The notes under the pieces are model-generated. The model was not told the DNA's origin. It did not search any database and saw nothing but the letters and a program-made list of their open reading frames with translations. 40,965 nucleotides of DNA, taken from contig PAYK01000015.1 of the NCBI GenBank assembly GCA_002714805.1, forward strand, positions 81,527-122,491, written 5' to 3'. Origin of the DNA: Flavobacteriales bacterium (GTDB lineage Bacteria > Bacteroidota > Bacteroidia > Flavobacteriales > UBA7312). How positions within the stretch are numbered: the stretch's first letter is position 1; each line of letters opens with the position of its first letter. Positions 8,431 to 17,149 of this stretch are shown one piece after another. The translations under genes and the position numbers were made by a program.

Positions 8431-10659
8431 ATGTCTAGAAAATTACAAAATAATCTAGGTCAATTTGGGACAACTCCGGTCTTTATTGCATCAATTAGTA
8501 CTATTTTAGGTGCTATTTTATTTTTAAGATTTGGTTATGCTGTTGGAAATGTTGGCTTTTTTGGCGCAATTGCTATTATCATTTTAGGTCATGCTGTTAC
8601 TATCCCTACAGCTCTAGCTGTAGCCGAAATTGCTACAAATAGAAAAGTTGAAGGAGGTGGTGACTATTATGTTATTTCAAGATCATTCGGATTAAATATT
8701 GGCGCAGCTATTGGAGTTGCTCTATTTTTATCTCAAGCAATTAGTGTATCTTTTTATGTAATAGCATTTGCAGAGTCATTTATTCCATTTGGACAATATT
8801 TAAACGAAACATTTAACATAGGAAGTTATTTACAAAACAAAAAAATAATTGGTTTAATTTCAATGGGATTATTATCAATTCTTATTTTATCAAAAGGTGC
8901 TGAATTAGGCGTAAAAGCCTTGTATGTTGTCGCATCTATAATTTTCATTTCACTAATTTTGTTTTTTTTAGGTAAAAATCAAATTAATTATGAAGAAGTT
9001 AACTTTTTTACTAAAGTTGAAAATGCAGATAATTTCTTTTATGTGTTTACAATTATTTTTCCTGCATTTACAGGAATATCTGCAGGACTTGGACTTTCTG
9101 GAGATTTAAAAGAACCTAAAAAATCCATTCCAAGAGGAACTATTTTAGCGACTGTTCTTGGTGCAATTGTTTATGTTTTAGTAGCTTATAAATTAACAGT
9201 TTCAACAGACATCGATAGTCTAGCAAATAATCAATTAGTTATGAGTGATATAGCGTTATGGGGACCAATAATTCCAATTGGATTAGCATGCGCAGCTATT
9301 TCATCAGCACTTGGCTCAATAATTATAGCTCCAAGAACACTTCAAGCACTTGCAAAAGATAAAATTTTTCCCTACAAAAAATTAGATTTTTGGTTGGCCA
9401 AAGGAAAAAAAGAAAATAACGAGCCGCTAAATGGAACAATAGTTACGTGTGTAATCGCATTCTTCTTTGTTTATATAGGAGATATAAATTTTGTAGCAAG
9501 AATTATATCAATGTTTTTTATGGTGACATATGGAGCAATTTGCCTTATTTCATTTTTAGAACATTTTTCTGGAGATCCATCATACAGACCAGCATTTAAA
9601 TCAAGATGGTACATTTCATTGATTGGTGCACTATTATCAGTTTGGCTAATGTTTAAAATGGATACTCTGTTTGCTTTTTTATCTATATTAATAATGATAT
9701 GTTTTTACTACTTTATTAGTAAAAAATCATCTGATAACAGAGAATTTGTAAATCTTTTTAAAGATGTTTTAGAGCAATTAGCTAGACAATTACAAATATT
9801 TATTCAAAGAAAAAATGAAAGTTCGATATCAAATAATGGACATTGGCGACCATTTGTAGTTAGTATTAGTGATGCTTCGTTAAAAAGAAAAAATGCTTTT
9901 GATATTACTAGATGGATAGCTTACAAATATGGTTTTGGAACATACATTCACTACATAAAAGGTTATTTGAGTAAACAAAATTTTGAAAACTCACAAATTA
10001 TTAAACACAAACTAATTGAAGGAAAAAAAACTAATGTTTACGTTGACACACTTATCTCTCCATCATACACCTCGGCTCTTGCACAAGTAGTACAACTTTC
10101 CGGAATTTCTGGCACGGAAAATAATCTAATATTATTAGAATATTGTGAATCTGACAAAGATTCTTTTAAAGATGTTATGGACAACTTTAATCTTCTTCAT
10201 ACAACAGGATATGATGTGGCAATAATGCGCTCAAATACTATTAGAAAAGATAAAAAAGAAGAAATACATATTTGGATATCACCAACAGATTATGAAAATT
10301 CTAATATGATGATTCTTTTAGGTTATATAATTTTAGGTCATCCTGAATGGAAAAATGCGCAAATTAAAGTTTTTACCATCTATCCTAAAAATAAATTTGA
10401 AGAATACAAAAATCAAATGTTTGAATACATAGAGGATGGAAGACTACCAATTTCTCCAAAGAATATGAAAATGGTTCCATACGACGAAGGTGTTAATTAT
10501 AAAGAAACAATAAATAAAAGATCATCTAATTCAGATTTAACAATTATTGGATTTAGAGATGAGCTAGTTAAAAAGCATAAACTTAATATTTTTGAAGGAT
10601 ACAATAGTTTAGGTAATATATTATTTGTCAATAGTATTGATAAAAAAAATATAGAGTAA
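8431..10659 (+). CDS. APC-superfamily transporter, cation-chloride cotransporter (SLC12)-like
   Basis: A 742-aa protein with a membrane domain of about 12 helices (residues 10-430) and a soluble C-terminal domain of about 300 residues, the architecture of SLC12 cotransporters. The first helix region reads GTTPVFIASISTILGAILFLRFGY, close to the helix-1 signature of the family. EGGGDYYVISRSFG follows near residue 74. Eukaryotic relatives couple chloride with Na+ and/or K+. In bacteria the substrate is generally unproven and could be an amino acid. It diverges from a K+ channel gene, so a role in ion balance is a reasonable inference. menG begins 10 bases downstream. Confidence 0.85.
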   Translation: MSRKLQNNLGQFGTTPVFIASISTILGAILFLRFGYAVGNVGFFGAIAIIILGHAVTIPTALAVAEIATNRKVEGGGDYYVISRSFGLNIGAAIGVALFLSQAISVSFYVIAFAESFIPFGQYLNETFNIGSYLQNKKIIGLISMGLLSILILSKGAELGVKALYVVASIIFISLILFFLGKNQINYEEVNFFTKVENADNFFYVFTIIFPAFTGISAGLGLSGDLKEPKKSIPRGTILATVLGAIVYVLVAYKLTVSTDIDSLANNQLVMSDIALWGPIIPIGLACAAISSALGSIIIAPRTLQALAKDKIFPYKKLDFWLAKGKKENNEPLNGTIVTCVIAFFFVYIGDINFVARIISMFFMVTYGAICLISFLEHFSGDPSYRPAFKSRWYISLIGALLSVWLMFKMDTLFAFLSILIMICFYYFISKKSSDNREFVNLFKDVLEQLARQLQIFIQRKNESSISNNGHWRPFVVSISDASLKRKNAFDITRWIAYKYGFGTYIHYIKGYLSKQNFENSQIIKHKLIEGKKTNVYVDTLISPSYTSALAQVVQLSGISGTENNLILLEYCESDKDSFKDVMDNFNLLHTTGYDVAIMRSNTIRKDKKEEIHIWISPTDYENSNMMILLGYIILGHPEWKNAQIKVFTIYPKNKFEEYKNQMFEYIEDGRLPISPKNMKMVPYDEGVNYKETINKRSSNSDLTIIGFRDELVKKHKLNIFEGYNSLGNILFVNSIDKKNIE

Positions 10660-10669
10660 TTAGCTGACT

Positions 10670-11422
10670 TTGAGAAACACATTTTTAAAGAAATTGAAAA
10701 ACAAAATTAAACCATACCAGAAAGATAAAACATCTAAAAAAGAACAAATTGCAAAAATGTTTGACAATATTGCTGCTAGATATGACTTTCTTAATCATTT
10801 TTTATCATTAGGAATAGATATAATTTGGAGAAAAATAGCTGTAAGAGAAATTGCCAAAATAAACCCAAAAATAATTTTGGATGTTGCAACGGGAACCGGA
10901 GATTTAGCTATTGAAATAAGTAAGCTTAAACCAAAAAAAATTATTGGAATAGATATTTCGAACAATATGCTGAATGTAGGTCGAAAAAAAATGATAAAAA
11001 AATCATTAGACCATCTTATTGACATGCAATATGGCGACTCTGAAAATTTAAATTTTAATGACAATACATTTGACGCTATCACAGCAGGTTTCGGTGTAAG
11101 AAACTTCGAAAATTTAGATAAAGGTCTAAAAGAAATATATAGAGTAATGAAATGTGGTGGTAAACTTGCAATATTAGAACCTTCTGAACCTAAGATATTT
11201 CCATTTAAACAATTTTATGGACTTTATTTTAAAGGAATTTTACCTCTACTTGGTAATTTTTTTTCAAAAGATAATTCTGCATATGAATATTTACCAAATT
11301 CTGTTGTTGAATTCCCTAGTAGAGAAGCATTTGTTAGAGAACTTGAAAAGGTAGGATTTAAAGATTCTAAATTCAAATCATTGACATTTGGAATAGCTGC
11401 TTTGTATACTGCATCAAAATAA
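10670..11422 (+). CDS. menG: Demethylmenaquinone methyltransferase
   Basis: A 250-aa class I SAM-dependent methyltransferase (UbiE/MenG) that makes menaquinone from demethylmenaquinone. Family signs are KKEQIAKMFDNIAARYDFLN near residue 24, the SAM-binding loop DVATGTGDLA near 66, and TAGFGVRNFEN near 139, a motif diagnostic of UbiE/MenG. Menaquinone is the usual quinone in this phylum, so menG is preferred over ubiE. The chosen start is TTG at 10670; no ATG lies upstream of the conserved region and the next Met is inside MFDN, so the exact start is uncertain. The order menG-porT is conserved in Bacteroidota. Confidence 0.93.
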   Translation: MRNTFLKKLKNKIKPYQKDKTSKKEQIAKMFDNIAARYDFLNHFLSLGIDIIWRKIAVREIAKINPKIILDVATGTGDLAIEISKLKPKKIIGIDISNNMLNVGRKKMIKKSLDHLIDMQYGDSENLNFNDNTFDAITAGFGVRNFENLDKGLKEIYRVMKCGGKLAILEPSEPKIFPFKQFYGLYFKGILPLLGNFFSKDNSAYEYLPNSVVEFPSREAFVRELEKVGFKDSKFKSLTFGIAALYTASK

Positions 11423-11448
11423 TTCTCATAATTTAACGATTTTATAGT

Positions 11449-12144
11449 ATGAATAAAATTTTAACAATTACTATATTATTTATTTTCTGCCAAAATGCAT
11501 TTGGACAGCGCTATAATGTACCATTAAATCTACCAAATTACGACAGAAAACCTTTGCATTTTGGCTTTTTAATCGGCTTAAATACTCTAGATTTTAAAAT
11601 TACACCTATAACCAATACTGAAGATAACCTCTTTGTTATGAAATCTCAAAATCAAAAAGGATTCAATCTTGGAGTAATTAGTAATAAAAGATTAGGAAAT
11701 AATTTTGATTTGAGATTTATTCCAACATTATCATTAGCTGAAAGAAGAATATTATACACAATAAAAAATGATGAAACATTAATAAGTGAAAATAAAAAAA
11801 TTGAGTCAACATTTATTGAGTTTCCTGTAAGCATTAAATATAAATCTTTAAGATATAACAATGGCAAAGCATATGTTTTAACTGGCTTCAAATACTCATT
11901 AGACTTAGCATCTCAGAGAAATATCGATGATGAAGGTTTAGAAATAGTAAAAATCAAAAAAGATGATTTTTTATGCGAGATTGGTTTTGGACTTGATCTT
12001 TACCTTCCATACTTTAAGCTATCACCAGAATTAAAAGCTAATTTTGGATTAACAAATTTAATTGTAAATGATGGTAATATTTATAGTAATTCAATTAAAG
12101 AGATGAAAACAAGAGGATTTACAATTTCACTAACTTTTGAATAA
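11449..12144 (+). CDS. porT: Type IX secretion system protein PorT/SprT
   Basis: A 231-aa protein with a signal peptide ending around AFGQ, followed by LNLPNYDRKPLHFGFLIGLN and a series of amphipathic beta strands ending in a Phe-containing strand (TISLTFE), as expected for an outer-membrane beta-barrel. The N-terminal NLPNYD-x-K-x-x-HFGF pattern and the position directly after menG and near a TrmH methyltransferase match PorT/SprT, a protein required for type IX secretion and gliding. It would support export of the CTD proteins encoded elsewhere in this window. The gene starts 26 bases after menG with no obvious promoter between, so cotranscription is likely. Confidence 0.85.
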   Translation: MNKILTITILFIFCQNAFGQRYNVPLNLPNYDRKPLHFGFLIGLNTLDFKITPITNTEDNLFVMKSQNQKGFNLGVISNKRLGNNFDLRFIPTLSLAERRILYTIKNDETLISENKKIESTFIEFPVSIKYKSLRYNNGKAYVLTGFKYSLDLASQRNIDDEGLEIVKIKKDDFLCEIGFGLDLYLPYFKLSPELKANFGLTNLIVNDGNIYSNSIKEMKTRGFTISLTFE

Positions 12145-12152
12145 TTTTTGAG

Positions 12153-13691
12153 ATGTCTAAAGTAATTACATTATCACTAAATCCAATTGATGCTAATTCT
12201 GACGAATCAATTAACAAATACATCTGTAAAAAATTAAATTCAAAAAATATAAAATTAGATAATTGGAAAATTTTAAAGAAATCAATTGATGCTAGAGAAA
12301 AAAATGTTAAAATTTTTTTAAAAATTGAAGTTTCTCAAAACAAAATTTTTAAAAACCTAAAAATTGAAAGAAATTATAAAAATGTTTCGAATTCAGAAGA
12401 AGTAATAATTATTGGTTCAGGTCCAGCAGGATTATTTGCAGCTTTAACTCTTTTAGAGAAAGGGAAAAAACCCATTTTACTTGAAAGAGGCAAAGATATT
12501 AGAAGTAGAAGAAGAGATATTGCTGCAATAAATAAATATCACAAAGTTAACCCGGAATCAAACTACTGTTTTGGCGAAGGAGGAGCAGGAACATATTCAG
12601 ATGGTAAATTATATACTCGTTCAAAAAAAAGAGGATCAATTATTAATATTTTAGAAACATTAGTATTTCATGGTGCCAAAGAAGATATACTAATTGAATC
12701 GCAACCTCATATTGGAACAAATAAATTACCAAATATTATAGCTAATATTAGAAAAACAATTATATCATGTGGTGGTGAAATTCATTTTAATACTAAAGTT
12801 GTAGATTTTATAGTTAAAAATAATAGTATAAAAGGTGTTATATTAGAAAACAAACATAAAGTTCTTGCTAAAAATACAATTTTAGCAACAGGACATTCGG
12901 CAAGAGATATTTTTTATCTTCTTCATAAAAAATCAATTGAAATCATAAACAAACCATTTGCAATGGGAATAAGAATAGAACATCCTCAGGAATTAATTGA
13001 TCAAATTCAATATTCTTGTAAAGAAAGAGGACCATACCTCCCACCTGCATCATATAAATTAGTAACGCAAATTAATAAAAGAGGTGTATATTCATTCTGC
13101 ATGTGTCCAGGTGGATTTATTGTTCCCGCAGCAACCAATAAAGGTGAAATTGTTGTCAATGGGATGTCTCCATCAAAAAGAAATTCATTTTTTTCAAATT
13201 CAGGAATAGTTGTTGAAATAAAAGAAAAAGACTTACATAAATATGAAAAATATGGAAATCTAAAAGGCTTAAAATATCAAATAGAATTAGAAAAAAACAT
13301 GAGTAAATCAAAACCCGATCTACAAATTGCTCCAGCTCAGAAAATGTTAGATTTTTTGAATAAAAAAACATCAAATAGCTTAAATAAAACTTCATATCAA
13401 CCAGGAGTTATATCGGAACCTTTACATGAAATTTTACCGCAAAATATTGCAGAATCTCTATCGGAAAGTTTTAAAATTTTTGGAAAAAAAATGAAAGGAT
13501 ACCTTACCAACGAGGCGAATATAATTGGATTAGAAAGTAGAACATCATCTCCTTTATCAATTCCAAGAGATAATTTAACACTTCAACACATTAAAATAAA
13601 AAACTTATTTCCATGCGGTGAAGGTGCAGGATATGCAGGTGGAATTGTATCAGCCGCTATTGATGGTAAAAAAGTCGCTGAAAAAGTATGA
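12153..13691 (+). CDS. FAD-dependent oxidoreductase (COG2509-like)
   Basis: A 512-aa flavoprotein. After an N-terminal domain of about 80 residues comes the FAD-binding dinucleotide fold IIGSGPAGLFAALTLLEKG (GxGxxG at 88-93). Further on are FGEGGAGTYSDGKLYTR near 144 and a C-terminal flavin motif CGEGAGYAGGIVSAAIDGKK near 489. The middle includes YSFCMCPGGFIVPA and GMSPSKRNS, typical of the uncharacterised FAD-dependent dehydrogenase family COG2509. The substrate is unknown. The gene is in series with menG and porT (8-base gap), but nothing ties its activity to secretion or quinones. The Cys pair in FCMCPG may be redox active. Confidence 0.85.
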   Translation: MSKVITLSLNPIDANSDESINKYICKKLNSKNIKLDNWKILKKSIDAREKNVKIFLKIEVSQNKIFKNLKIERNYKNVSNSEEVIIIGSGPAGLFAALTLLEKGKKPILLERGKDIRSRRRDIAAINKYHKVNPESNYCFGEGGAGTYSDGKLYTRSKKRGSIINILETLVFHGAKEDILIESQPHIGTNKLPNIIANIRKTIISCGGEIHFNTKVVDFIVKNNSIKGVILENKHKVLAKNTILATGHSARDIFYLLHKKSIEIINKPFAMGIRIEHPQELIDQIQYSCKERGPYLPPASYKLVTQINKRGVYSFCMCPGGFIVPAATNKGEIVVNGMSPSKRNSFFSNSGIVVEIKEKDLHKYEKYGNLKGLKYQIELEKNMSKSKPDLQIAPAQKMLDFLNKKTSNSLNKTSYQPGVISEPLHEILPQNIAESLSESFKIFGKKMKGYLTNEANIIGLESRTSSPLSIPRDNLTLQHIKIKNLFPCGEGAGYAGGIVSAAIDGKKVAEKV

Positions 13692-13725
13692 ATTTTTAAA
13701 ATTCAAAAAAAAACATTAATTTCAA

Positions 13726-14004
13726 ATGATGTTTTTATTGGAAATATTTACTTTTTTAGCAATTATCTATCTTTTAATATTAATCTTTTTAAGAATTAAA
13801 CTTTTCAAATCTAGACTAATTTCTAAAGTGTGTATTAATTGTTGTCCAAAATGTTATCATCCACTAGAAAGGATGAAATCTAATTTGTATAATAAATTGA
13901 CAAATTTTTTAACTATTGATATTTTTCAATTCATGAAATTTTATTGTAATAAATGTAAGTGGAATGGCTTATTAGCAAAATATTCAAAAAAAATTACAGT
14001 TTAG
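13726..14004 (+). CDS. Small membrane protein with zinc ribbon
   Basis: A 92-aa protein with one N-terminal membrane helix (about residues 3-24) followed by a basic, cysteine-rich segment. CINCCPKCYHPLER and, 40 residues on, CNKCKWNG form two CxxC knuckles of a probable zinc ribbon, facing the cytosol if the positive-inside rule holds. Two ATGs in tandem (13726, 13729) could start it. It follows the FAD enzyme by 34 bases on the same strand. Its end overlaps the convergent methyltransferase by 11 bases. I do not recognise a named family. Confidence 0.65.
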   Translation: MMFLLEIFTFLAIIYLLILIFLRIKLFKSRLISKVCINCCPKCYHPLERMKSNLYNKLTNFLTIDIFQFMKFYCNKCKWNGLLAKYSKKITV

Positions 14005-14698
14005 AAAGAATAATTGCTGACGCAATAGATACATTCAATGATTCAGCTTTTGAAAATTCGGATTTTGGAATTGTAATTTTTTGATTTGCTTTATCTAATA
14101 TTTCTCTTTTAATACCATTTGATTCACTTCCTAAAACTATAATTTTTTTATTTTTAGTTGTAATATTATTAATTGGAGTACCGTTTAAAACTGTTGCTAA
14201 AATTTCATGTTCAGGATATAATTTAAATGTATTTAGCAAATTAGCATATTTGATACCTACTCTTAAAAATGAACCCATAGATGACTGAATAACTTTTGGA
14301 TTAAAATAATCGACACAATCTTCAGAACATAAAATATTTTTCACACCAAACCAGTCAGCAACACGAATGATTGTTCCTAGATTTCCTGGGTCTTTTATAG
14401 AATCTAAAGCCAAAATAGTATCGTTAGAAATTGAAGAAAAATTTTCTTTGATTCTAACTAAGGCTAAAACTTTATTTGGAGACTTTTGATTTGATATTCG
14501 ACATAAATCACTTTTTGATATTATAGTTGCATTTTTACCTCCCCAATCACTAGAAGCATAAATACTATGAATTTGCCAATCAGATTTAATTATTTCATTG
14601 ACAATTTTCTCTCCTTCTACAACAAACAATCTATTCTTAAAACGATTCTTTTTAGTTGATAAGGAACGAATTAATTTTATTTGATTTTTAGTTAACAT
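13994..14698 (-). CDS. TrmH/SpoU-family RNA 2'-O-methyltransferase
   Basis: A 234-aa SPOUT methyltransferase with the three family motifs. Motif 1 is DSIKDPGNLGTIIRVADWFG near residue 92, motif 2 is IIVLGSESNGIKREIL near 184, and motif 3 is IPKSEFSKAESLNVSIASAI near 210. The N-terminal part (KNRFKNRLFVVEGEKIVNEI) is the substrate-binding region seen in rRNA 2'-O-methyltransferases of the RlmB/TrmH group. The modified nucleotide cannot be told from sequence. A gene of this type commonly neighbours porT in Flavobacteriia, as here. It is convergent with the zinc-ribbon gene and overlaps it by 11 bases. Confidence 0.92.
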   Translation of the reverse strand: MLTKNQIKLIRSLSTKKNRFKNRLFVVEGEKIVNEIIKSDWQIHSIYASSDWGGKNATIISKSDLCRISNQKSPNKVLALVRIKENFSSISNDTILALDSIKDPGNLGTIIRVADWFGVKNILCSEDCVDYFNPKVIQSSMGSFLRVGIKYANLLNTFKLYPEHEILATVLNGTPINNITTKNKKIIVLGSESNGIKREILDKANQKITIPKSEFSKAESLNVSIASAIILSKL

Positions 14699-14770
14699 TC
14701 TCTGTTTAAAACTTTAAGCCTAAATTAAAAAAATATATTGATGAAATAATATAAAAAAAATAGTATTTAA

Positions 14771-14778
14771 TACATTTG
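14771..14778 (+). promoter_or_regulatory. -7 promoter box for fbaA-accD
   Basis: TACATTTG matches TAnnTTTG and ends 24 bases before the fbaA ATG. Confidence 0.5.
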
Positions 14779-14802
14779 TTAAAATAATTTAATATTTGAA
14801 AA

Positions 14803-15864
14803 ATGATAAAATCAGGAGTTGCCACAGGAAATGAGGTGCAAGAAATATTTGAACATGCAAAGCAAAATAAATACGCTTTGCCTGCAATTAATGTTGTAAA
14901 CACAAGTAGTGTAAATGCAGTTCTAGAATCTGCAAGAGATAATAATTCACCGGCAATGATTCAATTTTCAGCTGGTGGTTGCCAATTTTTTGCAGGAAAA
15001 GGCCTTTCAAATGATAATTATCAATCTTCAATAGCAGGAGGAATTTCTGGAGCAATGCATACTCATACACTTGCAGAATTATATGGTGCAACAATTATAT
15101 TACATACCGACCATTGTGCAAAAAAATTATTACCATGGATAGATGGTCTATTAAATGCTAGTGAAGATTTTTTCAAAGTACATGGAAAATCATTATACAG
15201 TTCGCATATGATTGATCTTTCAGAGGAACCATTAGAAGAAAATTTAGATATCTGCAAAAGATATTTAGAAAGAATGAGTAAAATGGATATGACTCTTGAA
15301 ATTGAACTTGGTATAACAGGAGGAGAAGAAGACGGTGTTGACAATTCAGATGTTGATAGTTCTAAACTTTACACTCAACCTGAAGAAGTAGCATATGCCT
15401 ACGAAGAATTAATGAAGGTGAGCGATAAATTTACTGTTGCAGCTGCTTTTGGAAATGTTCATGGAGTATATAGACCAGGTAACGTTGATCTAAAACCTAA
15501 AATACTTAAAAACTCTCAAACATATATTGAGGAAAAGTTCAATACAAAAAAAAATCCTGTTAATTTTGTTTTTCATGGTGGGTCTGGCTCATCAAGTGAA
15601 GATATTAGGGAAGCAATTGGATATGGTGTAGTTAAAATGAATTTAGACACAGATTTTCAATTTGCGTTTACTTCAGGAGTAAGAAATTATATGATCGAAA
15701 AGAAAAACTATATCTCTAAACAAATTGGAAATCCTGAAGGAATTGATATTCCAAATAAAAAATATTACGATCCTAGAGTATGGCTCAGAAATGGTGAGGA
15801 AGCATTTAAAATACGCCTAAATAAAGCTTTTTCGGATTTAAATAATGTTAATACTTTAATTTAA
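14803..15864 (+). CDS. fbaA: Fructose-bisphosphate aldolase, class II
   Basis: This 353-aa enzyme interconverts fructose 1,6-bisphosphate with glyceraldehyde 3-phosphate and dihydroxyacetone phosphate. The size and segments fit class IIa: LPAINVVNTSSVNAVLE near residue 27, zinc-ligand region ILHTDHCAKKLLPWIDGLL near 98, the Glu-rich ELGITGGEEDGVD loop near 168, FGNVHGVYRPG near 218, and FHGGSGSSSEDI near 255 with a zinc-binding His and phosphate loop. It begins the fbaA-accD pair with its own promoter box. accD starts three bases after its stop, so the pair is very likely one transcript. Confidence 0.96.
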   Translation: MIKSGVATGNEVQEIFEHAKQNKYALPAINVVNTSSVNAVLESARDNNSPAMIQFSAGGCQFFAGKGLSNDNYQSSIAGGISGAMHTHTLAELYGATIILHTDHCAKKLLPWIDGLLNASEDFFKVHGKSLYSSHMIDLSEEPLEENLDICKRYLERMSKMDMTLEIELGITGGEEDGVDNSDVDSSKLYTQPEEVAYAYEELMKVSDKFTVAAAFGNVHGVYRPGNVDLKPKILKNSQTYIEEKFNTKKNPVNFVFHGGSGSSSEDIREAIGYGVVKMNLDTDFQFAFTSGVRNYMIEKKNYISKQIGNPEGIDIPNKKYYDPRVWLRNGEEAFKIRLNKAFSDLNNVNTLI

Positions 15865-15867
15865 ATT

Positions 15868-16713
15868 ATGGGATGGTTTAAAAGAATTCAAGGTGGCATT
15901 AAGACTACCACAAATGAAAAAAAGGAGATACCAGAAGGATTGTGGTATAAATGTCCAAAGTGTAAAAACATTGTTCCAAGTGAAGAACACGAATTAAATC
16001 TTAGCGTATGTCAAAAATGTGGATTTCACGAAAGAATAAATGCTGACATATATTTTTCATTTCTTTTTGATAATGGTAAATTCAAGGAATTAGATCAAAA
16101 AATGGAATCAAAAGATATATTAAAATTTGAAGACACTAAAAAGTATAGAGATAGACTAAAACAATCTAAAAGAAAAACTGGTCTTTATGATGCAATTACT
16201 ACTGGATATGGAAAAATTGAAAACAAAAATATAGTAATAGCATGTATGAATTTCAATTTTATAGGCGGATCTATGGGTTCAGTTGTAGGAGAAAAAATTA
16301 GTAGAGCTATTAAATATGCAATAAATAATAAATGTGCTTTTATGATGATATCAAAATCAGGAGGCGCAAGGATGATGGAAGCTGCATTTTCATTGATGCA
16401 AATGGCAAAAACATCTGCTAATCTATCTTTACTTGCTAAGAAAAAATTACCATACATTTCCTTACTAACAGATCCTACAACAGGAGGAGTAACTGCATCA
16501 TTTGCTATGCTAGGTGATGTTAATATTGCAGAACCGGGAGCACTTATTGGTTTTGCAGGTCCTAGAGTAGTTAAAGAAACTATTGGTAAAAATTTACCAG
16601 AAGGTTTTCAAACATCTGAATTTGTATTAGAACATGGATTTTTAGACTTTATAGTAGAAAGAAAGAACCTAAAATCAAAAGTATCTTTATTACTAGATAT
16701 GTACACTAGCTAG
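15868..16713 (+). CDS. accD: Acetyl-CoA carboxylase carboxyltransferase subunit beta
   Basis: This 281-aa protein forms, with AccA, the carboxyltransferase that moves CO2 from biotin to acetyl-CoA, giving malonyl-CoA for fatty acid synthesis. A four-cysteine zinc ribbon (Cys29, 32, 48, 51) lies near the N-terminus. The crotonase-fold part includes [38 protein letters not shown] and [14 protein letters not shown], all standard AccD segments. The length is normal. The partner accA is not in the window. Confidence 0.96.
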   Translation: MGWFKRIQGGIKTTTNEKKEIPEGLWYKCPKCKNIVPSEEHELNLSVCQKCGFHERINADIYFSFLFDNGKFKELDQKMESKDILKFEDTKKYRDRLKQSKRKTGLYDAITTGYGKIENKNIVIACMNFNFIGGSMGSVVGEKISRAIKYAINNKCAFMMISKSGGARMMEAAFSLMQMAKTSANLSLLAKKKLPYISLLTDPTTGGVTASFAMLGDVNIAEPGALIGFAGPRVVKETIGKNLPEGFQTSEFVLEHGFLDFIVERKNLKSKVSLLLDMYTS

Positions 16714-16729
16714 AAATAAAAAAAATTAT

Positions 16730-16752
16730 CTTTATTTATTTATAAAGTTTTT
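16730..16752 (+). terminator. Possible weak terminator after accD
   Basis: CTTTAT and ATAAAG (16730-16735 and 16742-16747) can pair around a six-base loop and are followed by five T. The stem is AT-rich, so the hairpin would be weak. It immediately precedes the rpsO promoter box. Confidence 0.3.
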
Positions 16753-16753
16753 C

Positions 16754-16761
16754 TATATTTG
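16754..16761 (+). promoter_or_regulatory. -7 promoter box for rpsO
   Basis: TATATTTG matches TAnnTTTG and ends 30 bases before the rpsO ATG. It also rules out a longer in-frame start at 16759, which would fall inside the promoter. Confidence 0.6.
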
Positions 16762-16791
16762 CAATCCAATTTTAGGATTAAAAAAAATATA

Positions 16792-17061
16792 ATGCATTTA
16801 ACTGCCAAAGATAAAGACTCCATTTTTAAAAAATATGGTGGTGACTCAAAAAATACAGGCTCAACTGAAGGTCAGATAGCCTTATTTACTAATAGAATAT
16901 CATACCTAACTAGTCACTTAAAAAAGAATAGAAAAGATAAAAATACTCAACGCTCCTTACAACTTCTTGTCGGTAAAAGAAGAGGACTTCTTGATTATTT
17001 AATGAACAAGAATATCGAAAAATACAGAGCTTTAATCAAAGATTTAGGAATAAGAAGATAA
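16792..17061 (+). CDS. rpsO: 30S ribosomal protein S15
   Basis: An 89-aa protein, the standard length of S15, which binds 16S rRNA in the platform of the 30S subunit. Recognisable segments are GSTEGQIALFTNRISYLTSH and the rRNA-binding LQLLVGKRRGLLDYL, ending with YRALIKDLGIRR. The ATG at 16792 gives the standard length; an in-frame upstream extension overlaps the promoter. A strong terminator follows and pnp comes next, the same order as in many bacteria, where the 5' UTR of S15 or PNPase is often autoregulated. Confidence 0.97.
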   Translation: MHLTAKDKDSIFKKYGGDSKNTGSTEGQIALFTNRISYLTSHLKKNRKDKNTQRSLQLLVGKRRGLLDYLMNKNIEKYRALIKDLGIRR

Positions 17062-17086
17062 AGTATCTTCCAGGCGGATATTTCGC

Positions 17087-17113
17087 AAAAGGCAATTATT
17101 CAATTGCCTTTTT
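17087..17113 (+). terminator. Rho-independent terminator after rpsO
   Basis: AAAAGGCAATT (17087-17097) pairs with AATTGCCTTTT (17102-17112) around a four-base loop and runs into a T tract. It separates rpsO from pnp, so pnp needs its own promoter or read-through. Confidence 0.85.
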
Positions 17114-17149
17114 GTGTATAAGTTCGTTAGTATGTAAATAGATGAAAAA

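Noticed and set aside
16759-16791. Longer start for rpsO
   Set aside because: It would begin inside the -7 promoter box, and S15 is normally 89 aa, as obtained from 16792.
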